Of a stretch of DNA of 64,000 bases, positions 39,159-51,842 are shown in pieces. The notes beneath the pieces are model-generated. The model saw only the letters and a program-made list of their open reading frames with translations. It made no database searches and was not told where the DNA came from. The translations under genes were made by a program, and so were the position numbers. The DNA lies in contig NZ_JAPDPJ010000022.1 of the NCBI RefSeq assembly GCF_026013605.1, positions 23,202 to 87,201 of the forward strand, written 5' to 3'. The DNA comes from Plebeiibacterium sediminum (lineage in GTDB: Bacteria > Bacteroidota > Bacteroidia > Bacteroidales > Marinilabiliaceae). The stretch's first letter is position 1; every line of letters begins with the position of its first letter.

Positions 39159-39544
39159 GAAAGTATATAATTTGTTGACCTATCTCTTAAAATTTGTTAT
39201 CAAACAAATGTAATTGTTTTAGGATAGAGGTGAGTGAATTCTCATGTGTTCTCTTTGTTTATAACAATAAAAAATGTGTTCCTAATAAAGGAATTTGAAA
39301 CTTTTTTGAATGGTGAAATATAATTCAATCATGATGAAAAATCATTCAAAAGCCTTTGAATTTATTGGTTTTAGTGGGGTGGTTTAATATTCATCCAAAG
39401 GGAATGATCCTTCGACTTTTTTTATCGTTTGGTTAATCATATTTGCATTGTTAATAGTTCTTAATTATTGTTCAAAAATAACATTGGAGCTAATAGTTAA
39501 AAATTTAAACGATTTATATAATGATTAATAATTAATGATCGACT

Positions 39545-42500
39545 ATGAAAAAAAAGTTATCAAGTTTTAATTGTCGAAGGGAATGTTTTAGTTCATGGAA
39601 GGATAAGTCCATGCATATATTAGCCTTCATTATTATGATTGCGTTTATTCCGATAAACACATTTGCTCAAAACACAATTAATGTAACAGGATCAATTACA
39701 GACTCGTCAACAGGAGAGCCTTTAATTGGTGTTGCAATTGTGGTTGAGAATACTTCAACAGGTACTATTACTGATGTAACAGGAAGTTACTCTATTAATG
39801 TTCCTGCAGATGGTTCATTGGTGTATTCTTATTTAGGTTATACATCACAAACCATTCAAGTACAAGGAAAAACTTCTATTAATGTTGCTTTATCCAGTGA
39901 CTTAGAAGAAATTGGAGAAGTTGTAGTAGTGGGGTTTGGTACAAAAAAGAAAGTTAATGTAACAGGAGCTGTTGCTACTGCATCTGCTGAAGATTTAAAA
40001 GAACGACCAGTTGCCAATGCAGTTCAGGCATTACAAGGTGTAATCCCTGGATTAAACATTAGTAACAGTGGTAATGGTGGAGAATTAAATGCGCCTAAAA
40101 CCATTAATGTAAGGGGTACAACAACAATTGGAGAAGGATCCAGTGGTGAACCTTTAATTTTAATTGATGGAATGGAAGGTGATATTAGTACAGTAAACCC
40201 TCAGGATATTGAAAATATTTCTGTTTTAAAGGATGCTGCATCGTCTTCTATTTATGGTTCACGCGCTCCTTTTGGTGTTATTTTGGTAACAACTAAAAAA
40301 GGTAAATCAGGTAGAGCTACTATTAACTATAACAATAGCTTTAGATTTAACACTCCGGTTATGTTACCTGATATGCAAAATTCATGGGAGTTTATGAATT
40401 ACTATGATGATGCACAGTTTAATGGATCTAACAACCATTTATTTGATCAGAATCATATGGATTTGGTTTATCAGTATTATACTGGTCAGTTAGATGCTAA
40501 TGACGTAGCTTATCAGGCAAGTAATGGACGATGGGATTATGATCATACCTATGGAAATGTAGACTGGTTGGAAGAGTACTATAAAAAATGGTCTCCATCT
40601 CAGGAGCACAATCTTAGTGTTAGTGGAGGTAACGAAAAGATTACTTACTACTTGTCTTCAAATTATATGACGCAGGATGGTTTCATGCGTTATGGTACAG
40701 AAAATTATGATCGTTTTAATGTAACAGGAAAAATTTCTGCTCAATTATCTGATTACGTAAAAGTTGACTATTCTAATAGATATTCAAGAGTTGATTATGC
40801 TCGTCCAACTATGATGAATGATAGTTTTTACGACAACATTTTAAGACGAGCTAGACCTATCAGACCGATTAAAGATCCTAATGGATACTACATGACTGAC
40901 ATTAACTACGCGTTAACAATGGAAGAAGGTGGTAGACATCAAGAACAAAATGATGAAATGTCGCAGCAGGCAAAAATAACTATTACGCCTACAAAAGATT
41001 GGAATATTATGGGAGAGTTCAATGTGAGAACCAGAAATAACTGGACACATTGGGATCAAAAACGTGTATACTCACACATGGCAGATAATCCAGAAAATAC
41101 ATACAGAGGTATGACCAGTGCTGCTAATGATCAGGTATACGAGTACGCTTACAGAGAAACATTTTTAAACTCAAATGTATATACTAACTATACAAAGAGT
41201 ATTAAAGAGCACACTTTCACTGGTATGTTAGGTTTTCAGTCAGAGCAATTAAAAAACAGAGACCTGCATGCACAACGTAATGATATGATCAATACTGATT
41301 TACCAGTACTTGATTTAACAACAAATGATGATGCCAGAGATTTAGGTGGTCAATATAATGAGTGGTCAAATGCCGGATTTTTTGGTAGAGTAAACTATGA
41401 TTATAACGGAAAGTATCTTGCTGAAGTAAACTTAAGATACGATGGTACTTCACGATACAGAGCAGAAAACAGATGGGTATGGACTCCTTCATTTTCTTTA
41501 GGTTGGAATGTAGCCAGAGAAAATTTCTGGGGCAGTTTAGCTGATTATGTAGGAACCTTTAAATTAAGAGGATCTTATGGTGTGTTAGCTAATCAAAATA
41601 CATCAGGTTGGTATCCAACTTACCTTACAATGAATACAGGAGCTGCCAATGGTTATTGGATGGTGAACGGATCTCGTCCAAATACAGCGGAAGCACCAGG
41701 TATTATTTCTCAAAATTTAACATGGGAAAAAGTTAAAACCCTGAACTTAGGTTTTGATTACGGTGCTTTTAACAATCGTTTAACCGGTTCTTTTGATTAT
41801 TTCGAAAGAAAAACTGAAGATATGGTAGGACAAGGTGTTGAATTGCCTGCTACTTTAGGAACAGGAGTACCACGAACTAATAATACAGACCTTAAAACAT
41901 ACGGTTGGGAGTTAGTAATTCAGTGGAGAGATAAAATTGGAGAAGTTAGTTATGGAGCACGTTTAAATGTTTCTGATTCACAAACTAAGATTTTGAGATA
42001 TGGTAACCCAACAGGTAACCTTGATCAATACAGAGCTGGTGAAAAAACAGGAAATATTTATGGATTTACAACCATTGGAATTGCAAAATCTGATGACGAA
42101 ATGAATCAGCACCTTGAAAGTCTTCCTAATGGTGGACAAAGTTATTTTGGAAGTAACTGGGCCGCTGGTGATATCATGTATGCTGATATCAATAATGATG
42201 GTAGAGTTGACCGTGGTAGTAATACTATGAATGACATGGGTGACCTGAAGAAAATTGGTAACAATACACCTCGTTTCCGCACAGGTATTAATTTGGATGC
42301 CAGTTACAAAGGATTCGACGTACAAATGTTTTGGCAAGGTGTATTAAAAAGAGATTTTGATCCGGGTTCAAACAGTATGGTATTCTGGGGTGCAACTGGT
42401 AGTGGTCAATGGTGGTCTACAGGTATGAAAGAACATTTAGATTACTTTAGAGATGATGCTGATCATCCACTAGGTGCAAATACAGATGCTTACTACCCAA

Positions 42501-42784
42501 GACCTGTATTTAACAATAAGAACCACGCTACACAAACAAAATATCTGCAAAATGCAGCATATATGAGATTAAAGAACCTACAAATAGGTTATACATTTCC
42601 TAAGGAGTTAATAGGCAGAATTGGTTTGCAAAACCTTCGTTTGTATGTGTCAGGAGAGAATTTATTAACTATTACTAATTTATCTAAAACTATGGATCCT
42701 GAAACTGCAGGTATTGGTAGACAAGGTGGTACTGTTTATCCATTGTCTAAAACATATAGTTTTGGTTTAAGTGTTAACTTCTAA
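39545..42784 (+). CDS. SusC/RagA-like TonB-dependent outer-membrane transporter (3)
   Basis: A 1079-residue canonical SusC. The signal peptide is long (cleaved near INTFAQ, residue 42). Then come a carboxypeptidase-regulatory-like domain (about 46-120), the EIGEVVVVGFGTKKK motif (about 125-140) and the plug with VATASAEDLKERPVANAVQ, INVRGTTTIG, PLILIDGMEGD and ISVLKDAASSSIYGSRAPFGVILV. A barrel follows, ending in SFGLSVNF. It forms a coupled pair with SusD 3 (11 bp downstream). It would import oligosaccharides into the periplasm; context suggests arabinogalactan fragments. The 386-bp gap 39159-39544 upstream holds no clear promoter match, as is common for HTCS-activated promoters. Confidence 0.95.
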   Translation: MKKKLSSFNCRRECFSSWKDKSMHILAFIIMIAFIPINTFAQNTINVTGSITDSSTGEPLIGVAIVVENTSTGTITDVTGSYSINVPADGSLVYSYLGYTSQTIQVQGKTSINVALSSDLEEIGEVVVVGFGTKKKVNVTGAVATASAEDLKERPVANAVQALQGVIPGLNISNSGNGGELNAPKTINVRGTTTIGEGSSGEPLILIDGMEGDISTVNPQDIENISVLKDAASSSIYGSRAPFGVILVTTKKGKSGRATINYNNSFRFNTPVMLPDMQNSWEFMNYYDDAQFNGSNNHLFDQNHMDLVYQYYTGQLDANDVAYQASNGRWDYDHTYGNVDWLEEYYKKWSPSQEHNLSVSGGNEKITYYLSSNYMTQDGFMRYGTENYDRFNVTGKISAQLSDYVKVDYSNRYSRVDYARPTMMNDSFYDNILRRARPIRPIKDPNGYYMTDINYALTMEEGGRHQEQNDEMSQQAKITITPTKDWNIMGEFNVRTRNNWTHWDQKRVYSHMADNPENTYRGMTSAANDQVYEYAYRETFLNSNVYTNYTKSIKEHTFTGMLGFQSEQLKNRDLHAQRNDMINTDLPVLDLTTNDDARDLGGQYNEWSNAGFFGRVNYDYNGKYLAEVNLRYDGTSRYRAENRWVWTPSFSLGWNVARENFWGSLADYVGTFKLRGSYGVLANQNTSGWYPTYLTMNTGAANGYWMVNGSRPNTAEAPGIISQNLTWEKVKTLNLGFDYGAFNNRLTGSFDYFERKTEDMVGQGVELPATLGTGVPRTNNTDLKTYGWELVIQWRDKIGEVSYGARLNVSDSQTKILRYGNPTGNLDQYRAGEKTGNIYGFTTIGIAKSDDEMNQHLESLPNGGQSYFGSNWAAGDIMYADINNDGRVDRGSNTMNDMGDLKKIGNNTPRFRTGINLDASYKGFDVQMFWQGVLKRDFDPGSNSMVFWGATGSGQWWSTGMKEHLDYFRDDADHPLGANTDAYYPRPVFNNKNHATQTKYLQNAAYMRLKNLQIGYTFPKELIGRIGLQNLRLYVSGENLLTITNLSKTMDPETAGIGRQGGTVYPLSKTYSFGLSVNF

Positions 42785-42795
42785 ATTAAAGAAAT

Positions 42796-44835
42796 ATGTT
42801 AAATATAAAGAATACAGTATTTTACAAAAGTTTGATACTAGGTGTTTTTGCCATAAGTTTTTACAGTTGTAATGACTTTATGGATACTACACCACCATCA
42901 CAAATATCCCCTGAAAATTATTTGTGGGATGAATCGCAATTAGCATCTTATACTATTAGATATTACGGGCAGTACACCAACAACTACAACCCAAACGATG
43001 ACAATACAGGAGGAATGATTCCTAGTCATTTCGGTTCCGGGGGTGAGTCTTTTTATCTTAATGATTTAGCTACAGATAATGAAACAACAAGAGGATCAAA
43101 TAACAGATATGTTGATGGTGTTTGGACTGTTGGTTCAAGTGGTGGAAAATGGAACTTTAGTAATATTTACGCCTTAAACTACTACTTACAAACTGTTGTA
43201 CCAAGATATGAAGCTGGTGAACTTACTGGTAATGCCGATAATGTAGCACATTATGTAGGAGAAGGATACTTTTTAAGAGCACATGAGTATTTCTTTCGTT
43301 TAAGAAAATTAGGCGATTTCCCTATTATTACAGAAACACAGCCGGATAATCAGGATGTGTTAACTCAAGTTTCGCAAAGGAAACCACGAAATGAGGTAGC
43401 CAGATTTATTTTGCAAGACTTAGACAAGGCTATTGATTTGTTATTAAACAATCCTAACGGAGGAAAAACTCGTATTACCAGAAATGCTGCTTTAGTGTTA
43501 AAAGCTCGTGTTGCTTTATTTGAAGCTACCTGGTTAAAATATCATGCAGGTACACCAATGGTGCCTAATGGTCCGGGATGGCCAGGAGCAGGTAAAGATT
43601 ATAATAGCGGTTATTCTTTCCCTTCAGGAAGTTTAGATGGAGAAATTGATTTCTTCCTTACTGAAGCTATGGAAGCTTCAGCAGAGGTTGCTGACAATAT
43701 TTCTTTAGTTCCAAATAGCGAAAATATTGCACAATGGGGAGGTGATCCTGCAGAAAATCAATATTATGATATGTTTGCAAGCACAAACCCTTCTTCATAT
43801 GATGAGGTATTAATGTACAGAGAGTATTCTATTGATCTTGGTCGTTCTCATAGTTACAATCACTATGTACACGAAGGTGGTGGTAGAGGATATACACACC
43901 AAATGGAACAATCATTCTTAATGGCAAACGGATTACCTGTTTATAACCCAGCCAGTGGTTATGCCGGCGATGATTATATCCAGGATACTAAAATTAACAG
44001 AGACTCACGTTGGAGATTGTTTATGAAAGCTCCGGGCGAGGTAAAATCTCTTGTAAATACACCTTCTGAAATTACTTTTAACAATCCTGCTACTATTTAT
44101 AGTGCCGATGGTAGATATTCTACTTCTACAGGGTATATGTTAGGTAAAGGTTATTCTCTTGACTGGAATAATTCTCAGGTAGGACAGGATCTTACTGCTC
44201 CGGTAATTTTTAGAGCTGTTGAAGCCTACTTAATTTATATGGAAGCTAGTTACGAAAAGAATGGAAGTATTGACGGTAAGGCTGATTCTTACTGGAGAGC
44301 TATTCGTACAAGAGCAGGTGTAAACCCTGACTATAATGTAACTATTGCCGCTACAGATATGGCTCAGGAAGCTTTATATGACTGGGGAACTTACTCTCAT
44401 GGTAATATGGTTGATGCAACATTATATAATATTAGAAGAGAAAGACGTTGTGAGTTAATTGGTGAAGGTTACAGATATGATGATTTGATCAGATGGAGAG
44501 CTATGGACCAATTAAACGGATTTCAAATTGAAGGTTGTAAAGTTTGGGGACCAATGCAAGATGATTATGCTGATGGATTATTATTAGCTGATCAGGCTGA
44601 TGAGACTCGTAATACAGTTTCTTCTCCCTCATTGAGTGAGTATTTACGTCCATATCAAATTATTCAGTCAAATAATAATTTTTATAACGGATTGTATTTT
44701 AAAGAAGCGCATTATTTGGATCCTATTGCTATCAGACATTTTCTGATTACTGCTGATGATGGTGCAACCATATCAACATCACCAATTTATCAGAATCCGG
44801 GATGGCCTACTGTTGCAGGTCAGGCTGCTAATTAA
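42796..44835 (+). CDS. SusD/RagB-like surface lipoprotein (3)
   Basis: A 679-residue SusD-family lipoprotein, signal ending SFYSC (Cys25), longer than the usual 500-600. Features are CNDFMDTTPPSQISPENYLWDESQ, helix YFLRAHEYFFRLRKLGDFPII, ARVALFEATWLKYH, and the C-terminal IRRERRCELIGEGYRYDDLIRWRA. It caps SusC 3 and binds the glycan at the cell surface. Large insertions (for example about 300-450) probably form the glycan-contact face. A composite terminator follows at 44848-44985. Confidence 0.93.
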   Translation: MLNIKNTVFYKSLILGVFAISFYSCNDFMDTTPPSQISPENYLWDESQLASYTIRYYGQYTNNYNPNDDNTGGMIPSHFGSGGESFYLNDLATDNETTRGSNNRYVDGVWTVGSSGGKWNFSNIYALNYYLQTVVPRYEAGELTGNADNVAHYVGEGYFLRAHEYFFRLRKLGDFPIITETQPDNQDVLTQVSQRKPRNEVARFILQDLDKAIDLLLNNPNGGKTRITRNAALVLKARVALFEATWLKYHAGTPMVPNGPGWPGAGKDYNSGYSFPSGSLDGEIDFFLTEAMEASAEVADNISLVPNSENIAQWGGDPAENQYYDMFASTNPSSYDEVLMYREYSIDLGRSHSYNHYVHEGGGRGYTHQMEQSFLMANGLPVYNPASGYAGDDYIQDTKINRDSRWRLFMKAPGEVKSLVNTPSEITFNNPATIYSADGRYSTSTGYMLGKGYSLDWNNSQVGQDLTAPVIFRAVEAYLIYMEASYEKNGSIDGKADSYWRAIRTRAGVNPDYNVTIAATDMAQEALYDWGTYSHGNMVDATLYNIRRERRCELIGEGYRYDDLIRWRAMDQLNGFQIEGCKVWGPMQDDYADGLLLADQADETRNTVSSPSLSEYLRPYQIIQSNNNFYNGLYFKEAHYLDPIAIRHFLITADDGATISTSPIYQNPGWPTVAGQAAN

Positions 44836-44847
44836 TAATTAAAACAT

Positions 44848-44985
44848 AAGGCTGTCCAAAGGTTTTATTGTTAAGTGTTTATTATACTAAGTTTATACAG
44901 GGAGATTGGGTTAACCAATCTCCCTTTGACCCCTCCCATATAAATTATTAGTATAAGAAGTTACCCTTTGGATAAGCCTTTTTTT
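44848..44985 (+). terminator. Composite two-stem terminator after the SusCD 3 pair
   Basis: An outer stem AAGGCT-g-TCCAAAGG (44848-44862) pairs with CCTTTGGA-ta-AGCCTT (44965-44980), followed by a T-run. It encloses a perfect inner hairpin AGGGAGATTGG/CCAATCTCCCT (44899-44909, 44915-44925). The structure would limit read-through from SusCD into the enzyme genes. Confidence 0.75.
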
Positions 44986-45168
44986 GGTTTATAGTGTGAA
45001 CGAAAGTTGTGGTTGAGGAAAAAATAACTGATAATCTACTCCCTTTTTAACCAAATTCCGGTTATCAACTCATCAATTAATTTTTGAATTATAACAGGTG
45101 AATTTTTACATCAATTCATTCGTTTTTTATTCGTAAAGGAAGCAATGATACAAATGATGCAAAAAGTA

Positions 45169-45197
45169 AGATATTATTCAGCAAAAGAATAATATCT
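45169..45197. promoter_or_regulatory. Perfect 11-bp inverted repeat upstream of GH2
   Basis: AGATATTATTC (45169-45179) and GAATAATATCT (45187-45197), loop AGCAAAA, 208 bp before the GH2 start. It lies in the 569-bp gap (44836-45404) between SusD 3 and GH2, together with the composite terminator. It is either a binding site for the regulator of the enzyme genes or a 5'-UTR hairpin; no other feature is seen in the gap. Confidence 0.4.
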
Positions 45198-45392
45198 CCA
45201 CATTTGAGAATGATTTGTACACCTGAATTGGAGTAAAGATTTGGATATTTGAAGAACGCAAAGTGTTTTTCTGGCAGAAGATCATCAATAGATGTCTATT
45301 TATAATCTTTTGTTAGGAAGAGTAGAAGAGAGACAAATTGTAGTGCAGTTATTTCGTTGTAAAGAGAATGTAAATCAAAATATAATATTTAA

Positions 45393-48521
<3,129 letters not shown>

Positions 48522-48567
48522 TATTGGAATAAAAAATCAGAAACTAATTTATAAGAAAAATCAACCC

Positions 48568-49731
48568 ATGTATAGAATGAAGAATATTGGTGTTGTTTGG
48601 ATCGCGCTACTTTTTGTAGCGTGTTCCCCAAAGAATACCAAATCAGAAAAAGAAGCATCTTATTTATCAAGTATTAATAAGCAGGATGTATTGTCAACTA
48701 TTGTAAAAGTGAACGATTACTGGCAAAGTACAAATCCTGAACATGGACGTGCCTTTTGGGATAATGCCGCTTATCATACCGGAAATATTGCCGCATATGA
48801 TATTACAGGAAAGAAAGAATATAAAGATTATTCTGAGGCCTGGGCTGTTCAAAATGAATGGAAAGGTGCTAAATCAGATGATAAATCGGCCTGGAAATAC
48901 CATTATGGCGAAAACGATGAGCATGTATTGTTTGGCGACTGGCAAATTTGTTTTCAAACTTATATAGATCTTTTTAATATGGATGAAGCTAAAGATTCAT
49001 CTAAAATTGCAAGAGCTATAGAAGTGATGGAATATGAAATGAGTACCGAAGCTAACGATTATTGGTGGTGGGCTGATGGATTATATATGGTAATGCCGGT
49101 AATGACTAAGTTATATCATGTAACAGGAAACGAATTGTATCTTGAAAAGTTATACGAATACTTTAAATACGCACAAAGTATTATGTACGACGAAGAAACT
49201 GGTTTGTTTTTCAGAGATGCCAAATATGTTTATCCAAAGCATAAATCAATGAATGGTCACAAAGATTTTTGGGCTCGTGGAGATGGATGGGTATTTGCAG
49301 GCTTGGCAAAAATTATTCAGGACATGCCTGAAAGTTATGCGCATAAAGCTGAATTTGTTGAGATCTATAAAAAAATGGCTGTTACATTAAAAGATGTGCA
49401 GCAAAAAGAAGGTTACTGGACTCGTAGTATTTTGGATCCGGAACATGCTCCGGGACCAGAAACAAGTGGTACAGCATTTTTTACCTATGGTTACTTATGG
49501 GGAATGAATAATGGTGTATTATCAAAAGATGAATATACATCAGTAGTGGATAAATCCTGGGAGTATTTAACAACAGTAGCACTTCAGGAAACTGGTAAAG
49601 TAGGATATGTTCAACCAATTGGAGAAAGAGCGATTCCTGGACAAACAGTTGACGAAAATTCAAGCTCAAACTTTGGTGTTGGAGCCTTTTTGTTAGCCGG
49701 TTCTGAAATGGTAAAATTCTTAGATAAATAA
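48568..49731 (+). CDS. GH105-like unsaturated uronyl hydrolase lipoprotein
   Basis: A 387-residue lipoprotein (signal ending LFVAC, Cys19) of the GH88/GH105 alpha/alpha-barrel fold, closest by motif to GH105 (YteR-like unsaturated rhamnogalacturonyl or glucuronyl hydrolases). The key region WWWADGLYMVMP carries the catalytic Asp170; a downstream WARGDGWVFAGLAK segment is also family-typical. It cleaves the 4,5-unsaturated uronic acid left by a lyase, which fits with lyase-type propeller proteins encoded downstream. Start: ATG 48568; an alternative at residue 4 is possible. The 388-bp gap after it (49732-50119) holds the MITE-like repeat copy 2. Confidence 0.88.
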   Translation: MYRMKNIGVVWIALLFVACSPKNTKSEKEASYLSSINKQDVLSTIVKVNDYWQSTNPEHGRAFWDNAAYHTGNIAAYDITGKKEYKDYSEAWAVQNEWKGAKSDDKSAWKYHYGENDEHVLFGDWQICFQTYIDLFNMDEAKDSSKIARAIEVMEYEMSTEANDYWWWADGLYMVMPVMTKLYHVTGNELYLEKLYEYFKYAQSIMYDEETGLFFRDAKYVYPKHKSMNGHKDFWARGDGWVFAGLAKIIQDMPESYAHKAEFVEIYKKMAVTLKDVQQKEGYWTRSILDPEHAPGPETSGTAFFTYGYLWGMNNGVLSKDEYTSVVDKSWEYLTTVALQETGKVGYVQPIGERAIPGQTVDENSSSNFGVGAFLLAGSEMVKFLDK

Positions 49732-49769
49732 TTGTGTGGAGCGCTATTCACTATTAATGACAATCAAGA

Positions 49770-49940
49770 GTTAAAAATGAACACAAAGACACTGAGACAC
49801 TGAGTTTTTATGTATTGTTATAAAATTCTTTAAGTCCGTTAGGATTTACTTTTCAAACTCTTTTAAATTAGTGCAATTTATATGAGTAAAGTATGTAAAA
49901 ATCTCTCTGTGCCTTTGTGTCCCTGTGTTAATCTTTTTTT
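49770..49940. repeat. MITE-like dispersed repeat, copy 2
   Basis: About 171 bp, with ends ACACAAAGACACTGAGACACTGAG and CTCTCTGTGCC...TGTGTCCCTGTGTT forming imperfect terminal inverted repeats. It shares the left end (GTTAAAAATGAACACA), the right end, and an internal GTGCAATT-N-ATATGAGT block with copy 1 at 8924-9120. It lies between GH105 and the first BNR_4 gene and is the only structure in the gap. Confidence 0.65.
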
Positions 49941-50119
49941 ATACTCCAGAGGTGCATTGCTAATTGTAGTTAGTGGATAGCGTATTTTTTATGATCATTT
50001 CAAAAATGAATATAATTACGACTTCTTGTTTTAAAACATATAAAATTTAATGATCCTGAACTAATTTTACAGGCTTATTAAATTTTTTTTGTTTAAAATC
50101 GCCGATAAAATAAAATATA

Positions 50120-51409
50120 ATGAATAAAAAGTTTCTTCTGGCCATTTCATCGCTTGTTGTATTTATTACAACTGCCTGTGCTCAAAAATTAGTTCCGGTT
50201 GATAAAGCATGGTCAAATAACTCGGTAAATGCAGTTGTATTTCGTCAAAACTCATTGGTAACACAAGCCGATACTCAGTTTATTGCTTATTATACCACAG
50301 AGGGTAAACTGGCTTTAGGTAAGCGCAATATTAATGATGATAAATTTACCATTAACCAAACTGATTTTAGTGGTAATGTAAAAGATGCGCATAACTGTAT
50401 TAGTATCATGGTTGATGGCGATGGTTACTTGCATGTATCATGGGATCATCATGGTCATCCGCTTCGTTATGCAAAAAGTGTGGCGCCTTATTCGCTTGAG
50501 CTGGGACCAAAAACTGAAATGACAGGTCAAAACGAAACCAATGTTACCTACCCACAGTTTTTTAAAATGCCCAACGGAAACTTAATCTTTATGTTTAGAG
50601 ATGGCCAATCAGGACAAGGAAACCTAGTGTTAAATAGTTACGATGTTAAAACGCAAAAGTGGAGTCAGATACAAAGTAACTTAATTGATGGTGAAGGACA
50701 ACGAAATGCATACTGGCAGGCCTGTTTAGATCATAAGGGAGTAATACATGTTTCGTGGGTATGGCGCGAAACCTGGGATGTATCTACCAATCATGATATG
50801 TGCTATGCCAGATCAAAAGATGGAGGTGTAACCTGGGAAAATTCAAAAGGAGAAGCTTATCGTTTGCCAATAAATGCCGCAAGTGCTGAGTACGCAGCAA
50901 AAATTCCTCAGAAAAGCGAATTAATCAATCAAACCTCTATGACAACAAACGGAAATGGAGAACCTGTTATTGCCAGTTACTGGAGAGAGCAGGATTCAGA
51001 TATTCCTCAGTTTCATATTATAAGTTTGGTGGATGGTAAATGGATTGTAAAGGACTTAGGATTTAGAAAGGAAGCATTTTCGCTTTCTGGTGGTGGTACA
51101 AAGCGTATTCCTATTTCGCGTCCGCAAATTGTTGCTAAATCCACAAAAAAAGGAACTGTATATTACCTGGTATTTCGCGATGAGGAGAGAGGTGCAAAAG
51201 TGTCGGTGGCGGAATTAAAACCATCGGGTAAAGTTAAAATTACCGACCTTACTGATTTTACAGTAGGTTCATGGGAGCCTTCGTTTGATACAGAATTATG
51301 GAAAGATAAAGGTATGTTGCAAATATTTGTACAGAGAGTAGAACAAGTAGATGCAGAGGGAACAGCTGATTTTGAACCTCAGATGGTTTATGTGCTTGAA
51401 GTAAAGTAA
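50120..51409 (+). CDS. BNR_4 beta-propeller protein, candidate PL24/PL25/GH145-type enzyme
   Basis: A 429-residue exported protein; the signal peptide ends near TTACAQ (residue 21), with Cys20 possibly lipidated. The whole mature part is a BNR_4-type seven-bladed propeller. Residues 107-117 read SWDHHGHPLRY (His110, His111, His113), the histidine-rich strand found in propeller lyases of the ulvan-lyase type (PL24/PL25) and relatives such as the GH145 rhamnosidases. Blades are marked by HVSWVWRETWD, CYARSKDGGVTWE and LVFRDEERG. Family membership is from motifs; whether it is a lyase or hydrolase, and on which uronic-acid linkage, is not decidable. Its neighbour GH105 suits a lyase. Confidence 0.75.
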   Translation: MNKKFLLAISSLVVFITTACAQKLVPVDKAWSNNSVNAVVFRQNSLVTQADTQFIAYYTTEGKLALGKRNINDDKFTINQTDFSGNVKDAHNCISIMVDGDGYLHVSWDHHGHPLRYAKSVAPYSLELGPKTEMTGQNETNVTYPQFFKMPNGNLIFMFRDGQSGQGNLVLNSYDVKTQKWSQIQSNLIDGEGQRNAYWQACLDHKGVIHVSWVWRETWDVSTNHDMCYARSKDGGVTWENSKGEAYRLPINAASAEYAAKIPQKSELINQTSMTTNGNGEPVIASYWREQDSDIPQFHIISLVDGKWIVKDLGFRKEAFSLSGGGTKRIPISRPQIVAKSTKKGTVYYLVFRDEERGAKVSVAELKPSGKVKITDLTDFTVGSWEPSFDTELWKDKGMLQIFVQRVEQVDAEGTADFEPQMVYVLEVK

Positions 51410-51460
51410 GTATTGCAGGAGCAATTTCTATGCACATTGATCATTATAAATGTTGAGTCG

Positions 51461-51679
51461 GTTTAAGCAAACGCTCAAATTTCAGAAAGTAGCCCATGCC
51501 TGTTTAAGCAAACGTTAAAAATTCAAAAAGTTGGCTTTTGCCTGTTTAAGCAAACACCAAATAATCAAAAAGACGGCCATGCCTAAATCTGCAAACGTTA
51601 ATTTTTTAATAAAATAGCTTTTGCAGGTTTGTGCAAACCTCAAAATATTGAAAAGATGGCCATGCAGGTTTGTGCATAG
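51461..51679. repeat. 41/42-bp tandem array of six units before the GH43 gene
   Basis: Six units share a GTTT-AAGC-AAAC dyad core: 51461-51472, 51502-51513, 51544-51555, 51585-51596 (degenerate), 51627-51638 and 51668-51679 (degenerate). Spacing runs 41, 42, 41, 42, 41 bp. Unit 5 is a perfect palindrome, AGGTTTG-TG-CAAACCT. Between cores, a partly conserved CAAAAAG-TTGGC/GGCCAT stretch recurs about 21 bp after each core. The spacing equals four helical turns. It occupies most of the gap 51410-51836. Confidence 0.75.
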
Positions 51680-51716
51680 GATTTTTTAATCCGGAAAGTG
51701 AATGTTTAGTGATATA

Positions 51717-51842
51717 AAAACAAATTATAAACACATGAAACGAACATGTAAATTTGATTGTCCAAATTCACACACAAGAGGATGATTATATTTATTTGTG
51801 AGTTCCATGTGGCAAAAGAAAACAAATTATAAACACATGAAA
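51717..51842 (+). repeat. 24-bp direct repeat around the GH43 start codon
   Basis: The stretch AAACAAATTATAAACACATG with its flanks occurs twice, at 51717-51740 and 51819-51842, 102 bp apart and identical over 24 bp. The second copy includes the true start codon at 51837. The first contains an ATG at 51735 that opens only a 16-codon frame. This looks like a local duplication of the translation start region. Confidence 0.6.

Noticed and set aside
41978..42337. Minus-strand 119-codon frame within SusC 3
   Set aside because: Fully antisense to a well-supported barrel-coding region; composition follows the complementary strand.
51461..51679. CRISPR-like array of six repeats
   Set aside because: Cores are degenerate, the intervening sequence is partly conserved between units, spacing is 41-42 bp with a short 12-bp core, and no cas genes are near.
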